From Breviolum minutum Mf 1.05b.01 (lineage: Eukaryota; Sar; Dinophyceae; Suessiales; Symbiodiniaceae), in assembly GCA_000507305.1 (NCBI GenBank), contig DF239903.1:84962-148961 (forward strand): DNA of 64,000 nt. The letters are read 5' to 3'. This document shows positions 25,120-36,321 of this stretch, piece by piece; the stretch's first letter is position 1, and every line of letters starts with the position of its first letter. The notes under the pieces were generated by a model. It did no database searches. It worked only from the letters and a program-made list of their open reading frames with translations, and was not told where the DNA came from. A program made the position numbers and the translations under genes.

Positions 25120-28100
25120 TTAGCTCTTTGAGCTGGCCAATGCATCATCGATCTTGTTCTTCAGCTGGTCCGTGACCTGAAGCAAAAACTCAGGTCAGCC
25201 GCAGGAGATGCTATACTCCAGGCAACAAGTGGAGAAAAACATGCTGAACTTGGGCTCAACAAACCATGCTTTGATGGGATTGGAGGTTAAAGTGATGCCC
25301 CGGAAAATACTAGAAATGCGCCACAAATCTTGGAATGAATTTAAGAGCCACACCTGGAAATGATCAAGTCATCAAATCTCATGATTTCACCATACCTACT
25401 GGCTAGACCCGAGTGCATTCATCACCTATTTTTTCCCATGTTCCCAATGGATTGTATCTGCTCCATCGGCGGACCCAAACAAAAAGCCCTTCTTTCACCA
25501 TCGGGGACTGCGTCCTTGCCATACTAATCCGACAAACTTGCCCTTCGTAGGACCTTTGGTAATTTTCATGTCTCTGTTGGAAGCCTGCTGACATGACCTA
25601 GACCTAAACATAACGAGATGAGAAGTACTTTCGCAACGTTGTAGCTCCAGATTCTCCGGCACCTTGTATTCATCATTCAGTTCCACCACCTTCGTTGCCA
25701 GCTGGTTGGCCAAGTCGGAACCTTCACCGACACTGCTAAATACATGGGCAAGCTTCACAAAATACGCATTGAACTGCAAGACAGATGTGCTATGGCACTC
25801 ACTGAGTTTAACCCAATGCTTTAAACGTAAATAGGACATCTTTAATGAGGATTACGTTCTTCTGATGTGTGCTGTTGGGTGTTCCTACCCATGCTTCATC
25901 TTCACAGCCCACTCTAAGAGAATTTGCCATATGCTCCTTTGTTCGGTCCCTGCCACATGCACTGTCAAGCAACCAGCCAGGACCAAACTTCCCAAGGTGT
26001 CTCGGATACCGACCTCCTGTTGGCACATGGTCAGGCCATGTCACTTGAAAGAATATACCTGATATACATCTTACTGCTGGTAGCTTACAACGATTTTAGT
26101 TGACCCCGCCAATGTTCAAATCAAGCCCACATTTCTGGACTCTCATGCTTTAGCGGCTTCTCCTATCTCCAAAATAGGCTCAACAAGCGAATTAAATTCC
26201 TCACCAAACTTGCTTACAAGTATTCCCTCACATGTCGTTTGGGTCTCGCTTCCAAATCAGGTATCTTTAGCTCTAAAAAGAGGCCCATGCCATGCAATGA
26301 GGAACTCGTATGATACAAGATGATACAAATCATTTCAAGCAAAGAAGTTTGAGAGCAATTGTCATTGACCAAGAAATAATTCACTGCATCATATTTATGA
26401 TTTATCAGTCCTCCAAGGGTTTATCTTTCATTCTCAACACAATTTTTCTTTTTTATCACCCGGCCTTGTCAAAGCTGTCGATAGCTCCGTTCACTGTGCC
26501 TCGTTTGTGGCTCAATGCAAAAGTGGAATTCAGCTATACAAAATTATCGCGTTCCTCAAATTACCTTAGATATGTATATATATAAATATATAAATATCTA
26601 CACATAAACGAGCAAACACTCGAGTAGGCTTGTGGTTTCCATGGACTACACTGCCTTAGGGTCGGGACTTCTAGTTGTGTAGATCATCAATTCTGGAGTG
26701 CTACATGGCTCATAGACCTCGCGTGACTAAGTCTTAAGAACAGTTTGTTTGAAAAAAACAGCCATGACTTGAAGTGGAGCGACCAGAACCATCAGTGAAA
26801 CCATTGGATTATATGGCCATGAATGTCTTTTAGGTATTAAACGAGCGCCTTCGGCCCATATTGTTTGATACGTATTAAACGAGACCCTCTGTTCAATGGG
26901 TAGACCGTCAACAATTTCTGAATTAAACGGACAATAGGGTACTAAACGGGGTATTAAACGATGGGGTATTAAACGGAAGGAATCCATCTGCTTAATAGGG
27001 TATTAAACGAAGGTGCTTTCGGCAATGTTTAATAACCTTAGCAAAAAATGGTACCCATATCTGAGAGGTGCTGCATGGTGTTGAGGCAAGCCTTGTTGTG
27101 TTGCTGAATGTGTATGCCATCAACACCCAGCCTTGCAATGACCTTGTGGTGTAGTCAATGCACAAGATCTGGAGGGATGTTCTCAGCATCTTTACATGTG
27201 ATTTTACCTGATGTCATCAGCAATCTCTTGATTCTAACATGATAGATCTGATTGAGAAGGAAGGTCTGAAGGTCTTAAGGCATCCATCAACCAGGACCCT
27301 TGCCCCCTCACCCTCCAAAAAAAAACATCGGCATCACCAAGATGCCCAGGGTTGATTTCACGGATGTAGAGGTCTCTCCCTCAGAAGAGTCCTGGAAGGG
27401 CAGTTGGGCCAGATAGAAAACTAATGCAGGGATGAGCCACTTACTTTCCAGGTGGCATAAACATCCCCAACAAGTCCGAGGCACCAAAAGTAATATGAAA
27501 ATCAATCAACTCACTGGCCATGTGGAAAACTTTTGGCCCTGAGCACAAAGTATCCAGCCCTCTTAAATCATGAAAGGACAAGCACACATACACATCCATG
27601 ATTCCATGAGTGTCGTGGTGGCTTGAAGGATTCCTTTTCACATCGGCCAAACATAACCAAGGAGAACAACTCCAAGTCGAAATCAAGTAATTTTACACTC
27701 TCCTAAGGTTCCATTTTGTCACAAAGAATGTTGACAAGAACCTTCCGGGAAACCCTCAATGATACCTCCAGTAATCAGCAAAGTGTTTCTATAGGTATAC
27801 ACCCAAGTTGGACACGTACACAAACATGTACGGCAAACCACTGCAACCACCCTACAGAACCACTGGACAACTTGCCCAACTGCACGCCATTTGAGATGCC
27901 CAAACTGACCGGTCCAGGGCATCTGATAAAGCTGTCCCAACTTTGTTGGTAACTTCCTGAGCTCATCGCACAGAAAAAGCCATCCTACCAACACAATGCC
28001 ACCTGTAACATATCAACTTTTAGATTAGCTTCTAAAATCTAAAACCACAATATATCGCATATAAAACATATATTGTAGTCGAATCATAAAGACAAAATGA

Positions 28101-28659
28101 AGTTGCTATTAATCTATTTGAACTTCATCCATTCAAACAATCTATATCTTGTCTGTACATTCTTCGACCTAAGGGTGCAAGTTTCATACTTTTTGTTGAG
28201 GTAGTCCACAAAATTCAACGCCTCCAAGGACGCAGAGGACACGCCTTTCAAGACTGTAGAAACATCATCGTCCTGCCAGCTCAACGAAAGGTGCTACCAT
28301 GTTCCATCCGATGCTGCCAGCTTTGGGAAAGCAAACTTCAGCAACTAGCTGTGAAATCCATTGCTGGGCGCATTTTCAACAAAAACTGTTTATATACTTA
28401 CAGTAATACGCTTGGAACTGCCAACCCCCTCACAAAAGGCGTGCAAGCTTCTGACATCTGCTGTATTTCCAGAAAACTCTGTTGGTCTACTCAAACTTGT
28501 CTACTACACCACTATGCCGTGCCAGAGCAGTGCTCCAAAAGTAAAATGGCACAAAGCATGCTCAAAGCAACGGTTCAAACATTTCCTGCCATCCCAGAAC
28601 CACCCACGACCAGCTACCCGAAACACACCACGCGCCACACACACACACACACACACACA

Positions 28660-28697
<38 letters not shown>

Positions 28698-29459
28698 AAC
28701 GTACGACTAACTAAAACGACAGCATGCAACACGACCAAACCGAACCCCAAACCACCCCTAGGAAAGTCGTGACCTCCTTCTTGGCCAAGTAGGAGCTGGC
28801 CACGAAGCTGGCAGCACCGAGCCAAAATCCACCGAAGAGAAGTCCTGTGACCCCGCCCAAGACTCCAGCGGTGGCGATGGTGTTCCTGAGATCGCCAGGT
28901 TTGAAATTGACTCGGTGGCAGATCCAAATTTGCAAAGGGGGCTGCTTCTTCACTTTTTCCTTCCAAAACACTTTTCCCCTTTGATTTTTCCACGAAGTTC
29001 CTTTGGGCTCATTTGTGGGGTGTCCATCGGCAGGCCAGTTAAGAGATATTAGGTTTTTAATCTGGCTGAACGTATGACAACAGCCTCCTTGTCATCCTCC
29101 TCCTCGTCCTCATTAGTACCATCATTCTCATCGTCGTCACCCTAACATCACACAATTGGATAACTAGAATGTTTGTGATATGTTGTGATTATATGGTTGC
29201 CCCCATCAGCATCATAAGACCATCATCCGTGTCCTGCGACTCTTATGCAATGGCGAGTTAGATGACGTGGTTGACAAAATAACAAACCAAGCTTCTCCTT
29301 TGTGACCTTCACCAAGGCCACCGAGCTGCCCGACGTGGACGCCGCAGCCTCTGCCGATCGTGGCACCGTACGTGGCACCGCAGCACCGTACCAAGCACCG
29401 GTGAAGCACAATGGGGCGGCAAGAGCCAACAACGGGAGCACTACACGACGATTCGCCAT
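25120..29459 (-). CDS. Array copy 1: plastid-type membrane-anchored protein, 214 aa
   Basis: Nine exons: 29459-29293, 28885-28777, 28272-28186, 27956-27915, 27391-27346, 26499-26465, 26016-25974, 25721-25663 and 25176-25120 (645 nt in total, TAA stop). The N-terminus MANRRVVLPLLALAAPLCFT is a signal peptide, followed by a Phe-containing, Ser/Ala/Arg-rich stretch as in dinoflagellate plastid presequences. Exon 2 holds one hydrophobic glycine-zipper segment (residues about 57-88, with GVLGGVTGLLFGGFWLGAA). The rest is amphipathic helix with acidic patches; LNKKYEVS-type and LNDEYKVT motifs recur. Donors for introns 1-8 are GC, GA, GA, GA, GC, GC, GT, GT; all acceptors are AG|G. It differs from the other copies mainly in exon 4 (EVTNKVGTALSDAL). 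It is probably a thylakoid or plastid-envelope protein; the function is unknown. Confidence 0.85.
26833..27010. repeat. Dispersed short repeat (TATTAAACG-like), several copies
   Basis: Within intron 5 of array copy 1 the motif TATTAAACG or a close variant occurs about seven times in 180 bp, often preceded by GGG or GG. The spacing is irregular, so it is not a simple tandem array. Confidence 0.7.
28635..28696. repeat. (CA)n microsatellite, about 60 bp
   Basis: A nearly pure CA dinucleotide repeat with one G interruption lies within intron 2 of array copy 1. It is the longest dinucleotide tract in the window. Confidence 0.95.
29082..29141 (-). repeat. GAY/GAR triplet tract in intron 1 of copy 1
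   Basis: The minus strand is a run of GAC, GAT, GAG and AAT triplets shortly after the intron 1 donor. Read in one frame it would encode an acidic stretch (GDDDENDG then NEDEEEDD). Copies 2 and 3 carry comparable tracts at about 35267-35385 and 40443-40535, and copy 5 begins one at the window edge. Copy 4 has almost none. Confidence 0.45.
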
Positions 29460-29468
29460 GACGCTGCT
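29460..29468 (-). promoter_or_regulatory. Predicted spliced-leader acceptor of copy 1
   Basis: Upstream of the ATG the minus strand reads CACTTTAG|CAGCGTC then ATG. The AG would receive a trans-spliced leader and leave a 7-nt native 5' leader. The same layout is found in copies 2-4, and in copy 3 the acceptor is TCAG with a different leader sequence, so the AG is kept while the bases around it drift. Confidence 0.5.
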
Positions 29469-30827
29469 AAAGTGGTGACTCGTATAGGGCCAAATACTGC
29501 AGCCAAATACTTAAGCAACGAAAGGCAAAGACCCTGATCGTTTCAACCACCAATCAGTATCAGTGGACTTCAAGTTGCCCAGTTTGTTTGACCCCTTCAT
29601 CCGTCCCAGCTGGGAGATGTCAATGTGTAAACGGTGGAGGACTATGCATATGCAAGAGCTATCCCAAAAAGTGATTTGGTTGCATAAACAAAATGATTGG
29701 TCAGCAGCAACAACGACTACAATCTTCCGTTCTTTATCAGCCTAATCTTAATCTTCTTTGCATCCTATGTCTTAGCAATGCAGCTACTTTCTTTTGATGT
29801 TGAGGAACTGCCTCTGAGATCATTACTGACTCTCATCATTGGCATATTTGCCGCAAAATGAAACACCTAAGCAGAAAAGGCTTTGGACATGGAACAAGAA
29901 AACGTGAACATCAAATGCACTGCAGCCATCAGATCCGTCCTCTCCAAGCCACTTCTGGCCTCGGTCAGGGCTGTTACTGGTCCAAAACACAGATCCACGG
30001 AACAAAACCTTTCGAGCAAATTGGAATCATGAAGAGACGAGATGAAATAATGCCAGCTACATGGTATCTCCAACCATGATACTGTTGATGGAAGAAATCC
30101 CGCACCACCTGGGATGTATAAAATCCTGTAAATAATGGGATAACCCACATATCAACTGCTGCAGGATTTCTTCCATAACCACTATCCATGATGTTGCTTG
30201 GCTATGTTTCCAAATTTTGGGTCGGCTGCAATCACTTTGACGGAATTCCCTTCAAACATGGCCCCCCGAAGTCCACGAAACATAAAGTGTACGACACATA
30301 TTTGACCATGTTTGCCCGCGGCAACTGCAACCCCTTGATCGCAGAGTTGAATATAGCTCAACATCCTCAAGCTTAAGTGGAACGCGCTTCTACTGTCCAT
30401 CAACCTTTTTGTTTAACGTCTCAGAATCAAAGGACTCCCCAAATCACATTGACGTACTTGCAATATCTTGCACTATGAGACCATTGGCTTTAAGGTTCCC
30501 CAAATGGGTCGACACACCAAAGTTTGCCACACAAGTCGCTTGGCCCACCTTTCCTCGCACTGTCAGAGTCGCAAAACTGATGGGCTACTGTGCGGGCATG
30601 ATGAATCTGAACATAGCCCTTGAGAAAAACATGTAAGGAGACTACTGCAAATGATGACCTTTTAGGGTCTCGTAACAGAAACCATCGGGCTGGACAAGTA
30701 TGGAAACAACAACCCTAAAATAGCATGGCATTTGAATAACCACTGTATCACCTGTCCCTCAAAGTTTCAGAAGAAATTTCCGTCACATTCAATACAGAAA
30801 TGCATTGAATCGACTTCGCTTATTGGC
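29469..30827. other. Spacer between array copies 2 and 1
   Basis: This 1.36-kb intergenic stretch is the longest spacer within the tandem part. It holds the copy 2 downstream block at about 30530-30660 and otherwise no reading frame I can support. The promoter of copy 1, if there is a separate one, should be near 29.5-29.7 kb, but no TATA-like motif stands out. Confidence 0.5.
30530..30660 (-). repeat. Conserved 3'-flank block of copy 2
   Basis: This block, read on the minus strand, contains CCCATCAGTTTTGC followed by TCTGACAGTGCGAGGAA. Related blocks lie downstream of copies 3, 4 and 5 at a similar distance from the stop. It is probably 3' UTR or polyadenylation-region sequence carried along in tandem duplication. 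Confidence 0.55.
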
Positions 30828-33800
30828 TTAGCTCTTTGAGCTGGCCAATGCATCATCAATCTTGCTCTTCAGCTGATCCGTGACCTGGACACGGAACATC
30901 AGGTCAGTTGAAGGGAACAAATGGAATTTCATCCAACAACCAAAAGAGCACAGGTGATGGGTTCAAAGTGCTTCAAAGATCTTGCAGGTTGCTGGAGTTC
31001 CAAAAACAGGAAACTGAGTTCTGCCATGCCCTGATCTGCTTGCATGCAGTATTATCCAATATCCACTTAATCCACCAGCCATCTCGGCAAAAAGTCTACC
31101 TAGGACCTCTTTATTCGCATGAAGACGCTGTGCCAAAAATATGTTTGACTAACTTTTCTCAATAAGCTCAACCAAACATTCAAAAAAATGTCCAACAACT
31201 TTTTGTTGGAATACTCTTGATCAAATTCAACAATCTCTGCCATTCTCTGCCAGATATCCACCGAGCTCCATGGCATTTTCTTCAATATGCCATGAACGGT
31301 CCATCATATACCAAATATTTAAAAAATAGTACCGGATAGCCAGGAGAGCATATGTGCATACCAACTAAAATCGTATACAATATGATAATCTGCAGATACA
31401 TATATACAATACGTGTATTTGTGTAAATATAAATATACAAGTATATGCACACATTCTACATACCATAATGGACATTGTGTCGCGTTGTCTTAGCAACTTG
31501 AGCTTGTCGTACAAACACTGAAGTTGCAACTGCCTCTTGTGTCAGTGCCATACTGCTAGACATGAAATCAACCATTACACCTATTCCACACGAATGTTTG
31601 CCACATCACCCTACATTTAATCCAAGTTTCATATCCCATTGGTTTAACATCTCCCCTGCCTTATATTCATCGTTCAGTTCCACCACCTTCGTTGCCAACT
31701 GGTTCGCCAAATCCGAACCTAGACCCAGGTAGCTGATCCCCAGTACGATGGTGATCGGATGTGCCTCTTCTCCCTCCAACAAAAACCAAGTGGGGGAGAC
31801 CAACCTGCAGATCATTACATACATATAGATCATATAGCATGTGTATACATGGACATGACGTCCAGAATGTTGAAGCTCCAATGTTCATGAAACCTTCCCA
31901 AGTCTGTGTACATCATGAAATAAATCACAAGAATCAAGAAGTACACAGTGGCCAAGACCAACTGAAACATGGTGATTTTTGAATTCTTGCTCTTCGGAAC
32001 TTACTGCCACAACTCTAGCCACCATATCTCCTGCCACTTGCACCGTCAAGAAACCAGCGAGGATCAAACCTCCCAAGGTGTCTCGGATGCCAACCTCCTG
32101 TGGAGGTACGAAAGCATCAAACACTTTACATCCAACACATTCATATCCCCCACCAAAAGACCCCTTGCAAACACGTTGCTAAGTAGACTCTGAAACGTGG
32201 TGAGGTTGGGGGAGATCAAAGAGAGGGAGGCGAGGCACTTAAAGCAGTTAGTTTGACACCTTGGGTCTTGCAGTCTTCACTTAAACCATTCAACAAGATT
32301 CAACTTCAATTCAATCAAGCCCTCAAACACCTGGTCTTTCAAGAGGAAACCTATAGGAATCTTTGCCAGCAATTGATATCCTTTAACACTTCGATACTCT
32401 TATAGCTTCGGAAAGCACAAAGCCAAATACACACTGCCATGTGGACCTTGTCAAAGCTGTCGATGGCTCCGTTCACTGTGCCTTGTTACTTGTTGGCAAG
32501 TTGAGAGACAAACTGGATTACACTTCCCTTGCAATTGTCTATTTGGCTCCGTCCGATACATAACGCATGTCAAACATGACGCTGTTTCAATCTCCGGGCC
32601 CATGTATGAAAAAATCAAGAATCATTTGGTATATGCAGCACATATACATACAATACAGATGCATTTTGATTGCAATATATGAGTTACGGACGAAATTTGG
32701 TACATGGCGAAAGGACATCCCAAAATAGGGTGGGCCCCTATCGGTTTTGCAGTGGCGGCACTCCGCCCCATCTTTCCTCAAAGTCATTCTTTGGGTTTTT
32801 AAGGGTTTACATGGATGTGTACCTACTTCTTAAGGTTTTAAGTTCAGGCCATGTGCAAGTCCATGGCAGTTATAGAAATAAAGGAACTGCAGTGCTTTTT
32901 TTGCGTCAGTCAGAGAATGGGGCAGGGTCAGAACTGGAGGAGCTGCTACTGTCAGATTGAGGAGCAGGAGCTGTGTGGGTACTACAAAGCACTACAACGT
33001 ACTACTCCGTACTACAAAGTACTACTCCAGTACTACCCTGTACTACACATTACTACCACGCTTCTCATTGGTATCCTTTTTGCTGTAGGCACCCATCTGC
33101 AATCAAAGTTCGCTATTGGGATAGTAAGACCTTTAAAGGTTACGATTCATGAATGGGGGACTGGCTTCCCAGGGCCATTTTTTGAATTTTAGGGTATCGT
33201 TCGGGTATCGTTCGGGGTATCGTTCGGATCCCTGCCTAAGTTTTTGGAAAATATTCATTATTTTGACGAAACAACTATAGAATATGTCTAGAATGATTGG
33301 GCCTACCAATGGAGATGCACGAAAAAAACGTGAAATGATGTGTGAGTGGTGCGATGCTTTGGGCATATTGTGAAGTCCATGGCTAGTGACATTAACACAG
33401 GCAAAGCTCCCTGCAGCAACACGGCTGCAGCAGTTGATTGCCTCTCACCACTTGTTGCCATACGACTTTGTGATTCATTAGAAACAGCACAGCCTATGTT
33501 AAACACCACCCTTGCTATCCACCTGACTTCAAAAAAGGTTGATGCTTTTGCATCTGTTACACATAGATTGATACAGGGGTATCGTTTTAGGGTGGGCCCC
33601 TATCGGTTTTGCGGCGCCAGCAACCCCACGACCCACTCAATACTACTTTGGTCATACTTAATTTTGTCGGATGCTCATATGGTATGGGTGCAACTTGGTG
33701 ATTCGCCAACCTTAACTGAGCTGGCTTTTGGAGGGTTACCCCGAATCGCCAAGGTGCCGAGAGCCGATTTCACTGAGGAGGAGGTCTCTCCCTCTGTTGA

Positions 33801-35572
33801 GTCCTGCAATCATTCTAGAACAAAATCACTGCGTATGATGACAACCTTCTTGATTTCTGTAATGAACAAATATGTACATATCAATCACGTCAATCATATT
33901 TAAGTAATAAGTATGATTTGCCTAAAAGTATAGAATCCAAACAATGATATAGAATCAATGACACATCTTGAGTGTACACGGATGAATCTATCTACCTGTC
34001 TCTCTCTCTCTCTCTATCCATCCATCTACACACAACTAGATTACCACTGCCTTAGATAACGCTGTAGATTCTGTGGGCTAACTCGGCCATTCCACTTTTA
34101 ACTCTTACTTCTCTTGTTTGGGGCTATACCGGGCACATTGGTACCGGACGATCTGACCATCACCCGTCCAGAGCACCGGACAAGGCTGTGCCAACTTTGC
34201 TGGAGACTTCCTTGGCTTGGGGCGAAGGGCCGAAGGGCCAGTGGCATTCCTCAAGTTCAATGCTTCCCGCCTTCAATCCTACCAGTTGATGAGTATGTCT
34301 GTCCTACAAGCCTATCTCAGTGCAATGGAGCCTACCTCCAAGCATCATCAGTCGCGTTGAGAATATGGTACTTGTCAGCGATCGCGCATCTAGTCTTCCC
34401 TACATGGTCCCTGATGCCCACCAGTAACTATCAAATTTCACCCTTCTCCTGCTTTTACTGAGACCAAAACCAACGACATTCAGTCGTTCTCTCTCACTGA
34501 CCCTTAGTACAACCATCTGATCTAATTCGGTTGGGGATAAGACTGGAATACTGTACTCTATGTAATCTCTGCGCTGCAAGGCAAGGTGCATATTTTTTGT
34601 TGAGGTAGTCCGCATAGTTCAACGCCTCCAAAGACGCAGAGGACACGCCCTTCAAGACCGAGGAGACATCATCCTCCTGGCGTGGTGACTGTTGACTAAT
34701 GCAACTGCACCTGGGTAGCCAGAAAGGGTGATGGCCATTTGAACTCATGCGTCTCAAAGCAGAAGAACTAAGATAAATAATCATTGTAAACAACTAACTC
34801 ACGCAAATAAGCACAGAACGCAAACAATAGATTCTTTTTCCAAAAAAACATGGAAGCAAACAATGGCCCCTTTGGAGATCAAAGTCGTCTTCCAGGGACC
34901 CATCTTTCCACTTCCATGATTTCTGGGAAAACAATTCCATCCACATGACTGCCTTCTTGGCCAAGTAGGAGGTGGCCACGAAGCTAGCAGCACCGAGCCA
35001 AAATCCACCGAAGAGAAGTCCTGTGACTCCGCCCAGGATGCCAGCGGTGGCGATGGTGTTCCTGAGATCGCCGAGAGGTTGGAATTGAATCAGTTTTCAC
35101 TCAGACTTTGGCTTTCCAGCCTGCAACACGGCGTGACAAGCAATTTGGGGATTAGCCACAGTAAACGGTCTAAGGGATCATAACAGAATGTCATTAAATC
35201 AATGTCCAAGAGGTAGGCCACATTGCAAAAAGGAATGCTGCAGAACTTGGAGGTAAACACACGTGGACATGGCTTCACCATCGCTGTCACCATCCTCATC
35301 CCATCCATCGTGACAATCACCATCACCATCACCACCAAACCCATCCTCATCCTCATCATTGTCGTTGCCCTGCCCCTAAAAAATACCATCATCTCCTTGC
35401 CGAGCTTCTCCTTTGTGACCTTCACCAAGGCCACCGAGCTGCCCGACGTGGGTGCTGCGGCCTCTGCCGATCGTGGCACCGTGCGTGGCACTGCGGCACC
35501 GTACCAAGCACCGGTGAAGCACAATGGGGCGGCAAGAGCCAACAATGGGAGCACTACGCGACGATTCGCCAT
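30828..35572 (-). CDS. Array copy 2: plastid-type membrane-anchored protein, 214 aa
   Basis: Nine exons: 35572-35406, 35061-34953, 34676-34590, 34210-34169, 33803-33758, 32481-32447, 32097-32055, 31718-31660 and 30884-30828. All exon lengths match copy 1. Donors for introns 1-8 are GC, GC, GC, GA, GC, GT, GT, GC. Relative to copy 1, the transit region has AAAPTSGSS, the membrane segment has AGIL, exon 3 begins EDDV and exon 7 reads LGGLILAG. No stop or frameshift interrupts it. Intron 5 is the longest (about 1.28 kb) and holds a pair of 24-bp direct repeats and short tandem repeats. The stop lies 1.37 kb upstream of the ATG of copy 1. Confidence 0.85.
32727..32750 (+). repeat. 24-bp direct repeat, copy a
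   Basis: AGGGTGGGCCCCTATCGGTT and the four bases after it are identical to 33589-33612. Both lie in intron 5 of array copy 2, 862 bp apart. They could be the ends of a small non-autonomous element. Confidence 0.85.
32985..33060. repeat. Degenerate TACTAC-type tandem repeat
   Basis: About ten units of TACTACNNNG-like sequence (constant TACTAC, variable linker) run through this part of intron 5 of array copy 2. Confidence 0.75.
33191..33227. repeat. Tandem GGTATCGTTCGG repeat, three units
   Basis: Three units of GGTATCGTTCGG stand head to tail, halfway between the two 24-bp direct repeats. A related GGTATCGTTTT also precedes repeat copy b, so these motifs probably belong to one inserted element. 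Confidence 0.8.
33589..33612 (+). repeat. 24-bp direct repeat, copy b
   Basis: The second copy of the repeat at 32727-32750, preceded by a further GGTATCGTTTT motif. See copy a. Confidence 0.85.
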
Positions 35573-35581
35573 GACGCTGCT
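35573..35581 (-). promoter_or_regulatory. Predicted spliced-leader acceptor of copy 2
   Basis: TTTAG|CAGCGTC precedes the ATG, identical to copies 1 and 4. Inferred as a trans-splice acceptor from its constant position and from the known use of a spliced leader in dinoflagellates. Confidence 0.5.
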
Positions 35582-35974
35582 AAAGTGGTGACTCGTATAG
35601 GGCCAGAACTCACAAAACCTTAAGCCAAATAAAGCCGTGAAAAGATGTGAAGAGCCTCCTTCACTTCTTGCCCTTTCGTGTGTCCAGAATAGGCTTTGGT
35701 ATGCTTTTGTCAAATTCGGCATGACCAAACCAGCTTCAAGCCAGCACTGGCCTCAAAGAGGCTCGTACCACTAAGATAGGATGGTTTCATATGGTTTCAA
35801 GTGGGAAGTGTGACAAAGAAACCGTGAACTCTTGGGTTCCTATCACTTGCATGCGCTTCCCCTAGTATCAACATGGATTCCCCAACTCAAAGATTCATTC
35901 CACTGACGCGTTCAGATTTCTGGAATTTGTGATCATCTCAAATGGGCGATACTTCCAGCCAAAACGTTGACAGG

Positions 35975-36105
35975 ACTTCCCCAACCATTTGCCCACCTTT
36001 ATTCCTCATACTCTCCCACCTGGTTGGTTGCAAAATTGATGGTTCACGGCCCGGACATTGAGCTTTGTAGCACTTCTTAAAAAACGTACAGAAAACCACT
36101 GTACG
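35975..36105 (-). repeat. Conserved 3'-flank block of copy 3
   Basis: This is a diverged version of the block (ACCATCAATTTTGCAACC and GAGGAATAAAGGTGGGC), 220-350 bp downstream of the stop. It is the least similar of the four. Confidence 0.4.
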
Positions 36106-36321
36106 AAGATACTCTTGGTTCCTCCACGTCGAATCAGTGACACAAGGCCAAAAGCCATGAAAAACAACTTGTAGCATTTAATAGCATGTCACAGGTAGTT
36201 TGCATTACTCCATTTTTCTGAAGATATCCCATTTTTGGCTTTACTCCATTTTCAAAGGTCCATTCTCCAGAGACATTGCGTCACTCTGAACACTCAAAAC
36301 ACATCGATTCAGCAATTCGGC

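Noticed and set aside
28562-28993. 143-codon minus-strand frame covering the (CA)n tract
   Set aside because: It joins an out-of-frame reading of array exon 2 to translated microsatellite (Cys-Val repeat); not a real protein.
35090-35728. 212-codon frame including the copy 2 start
   Set aside because: Only the 167 nt from the ATG are exon 1; the rest reads through intron 1 and the acidic triplet tract.
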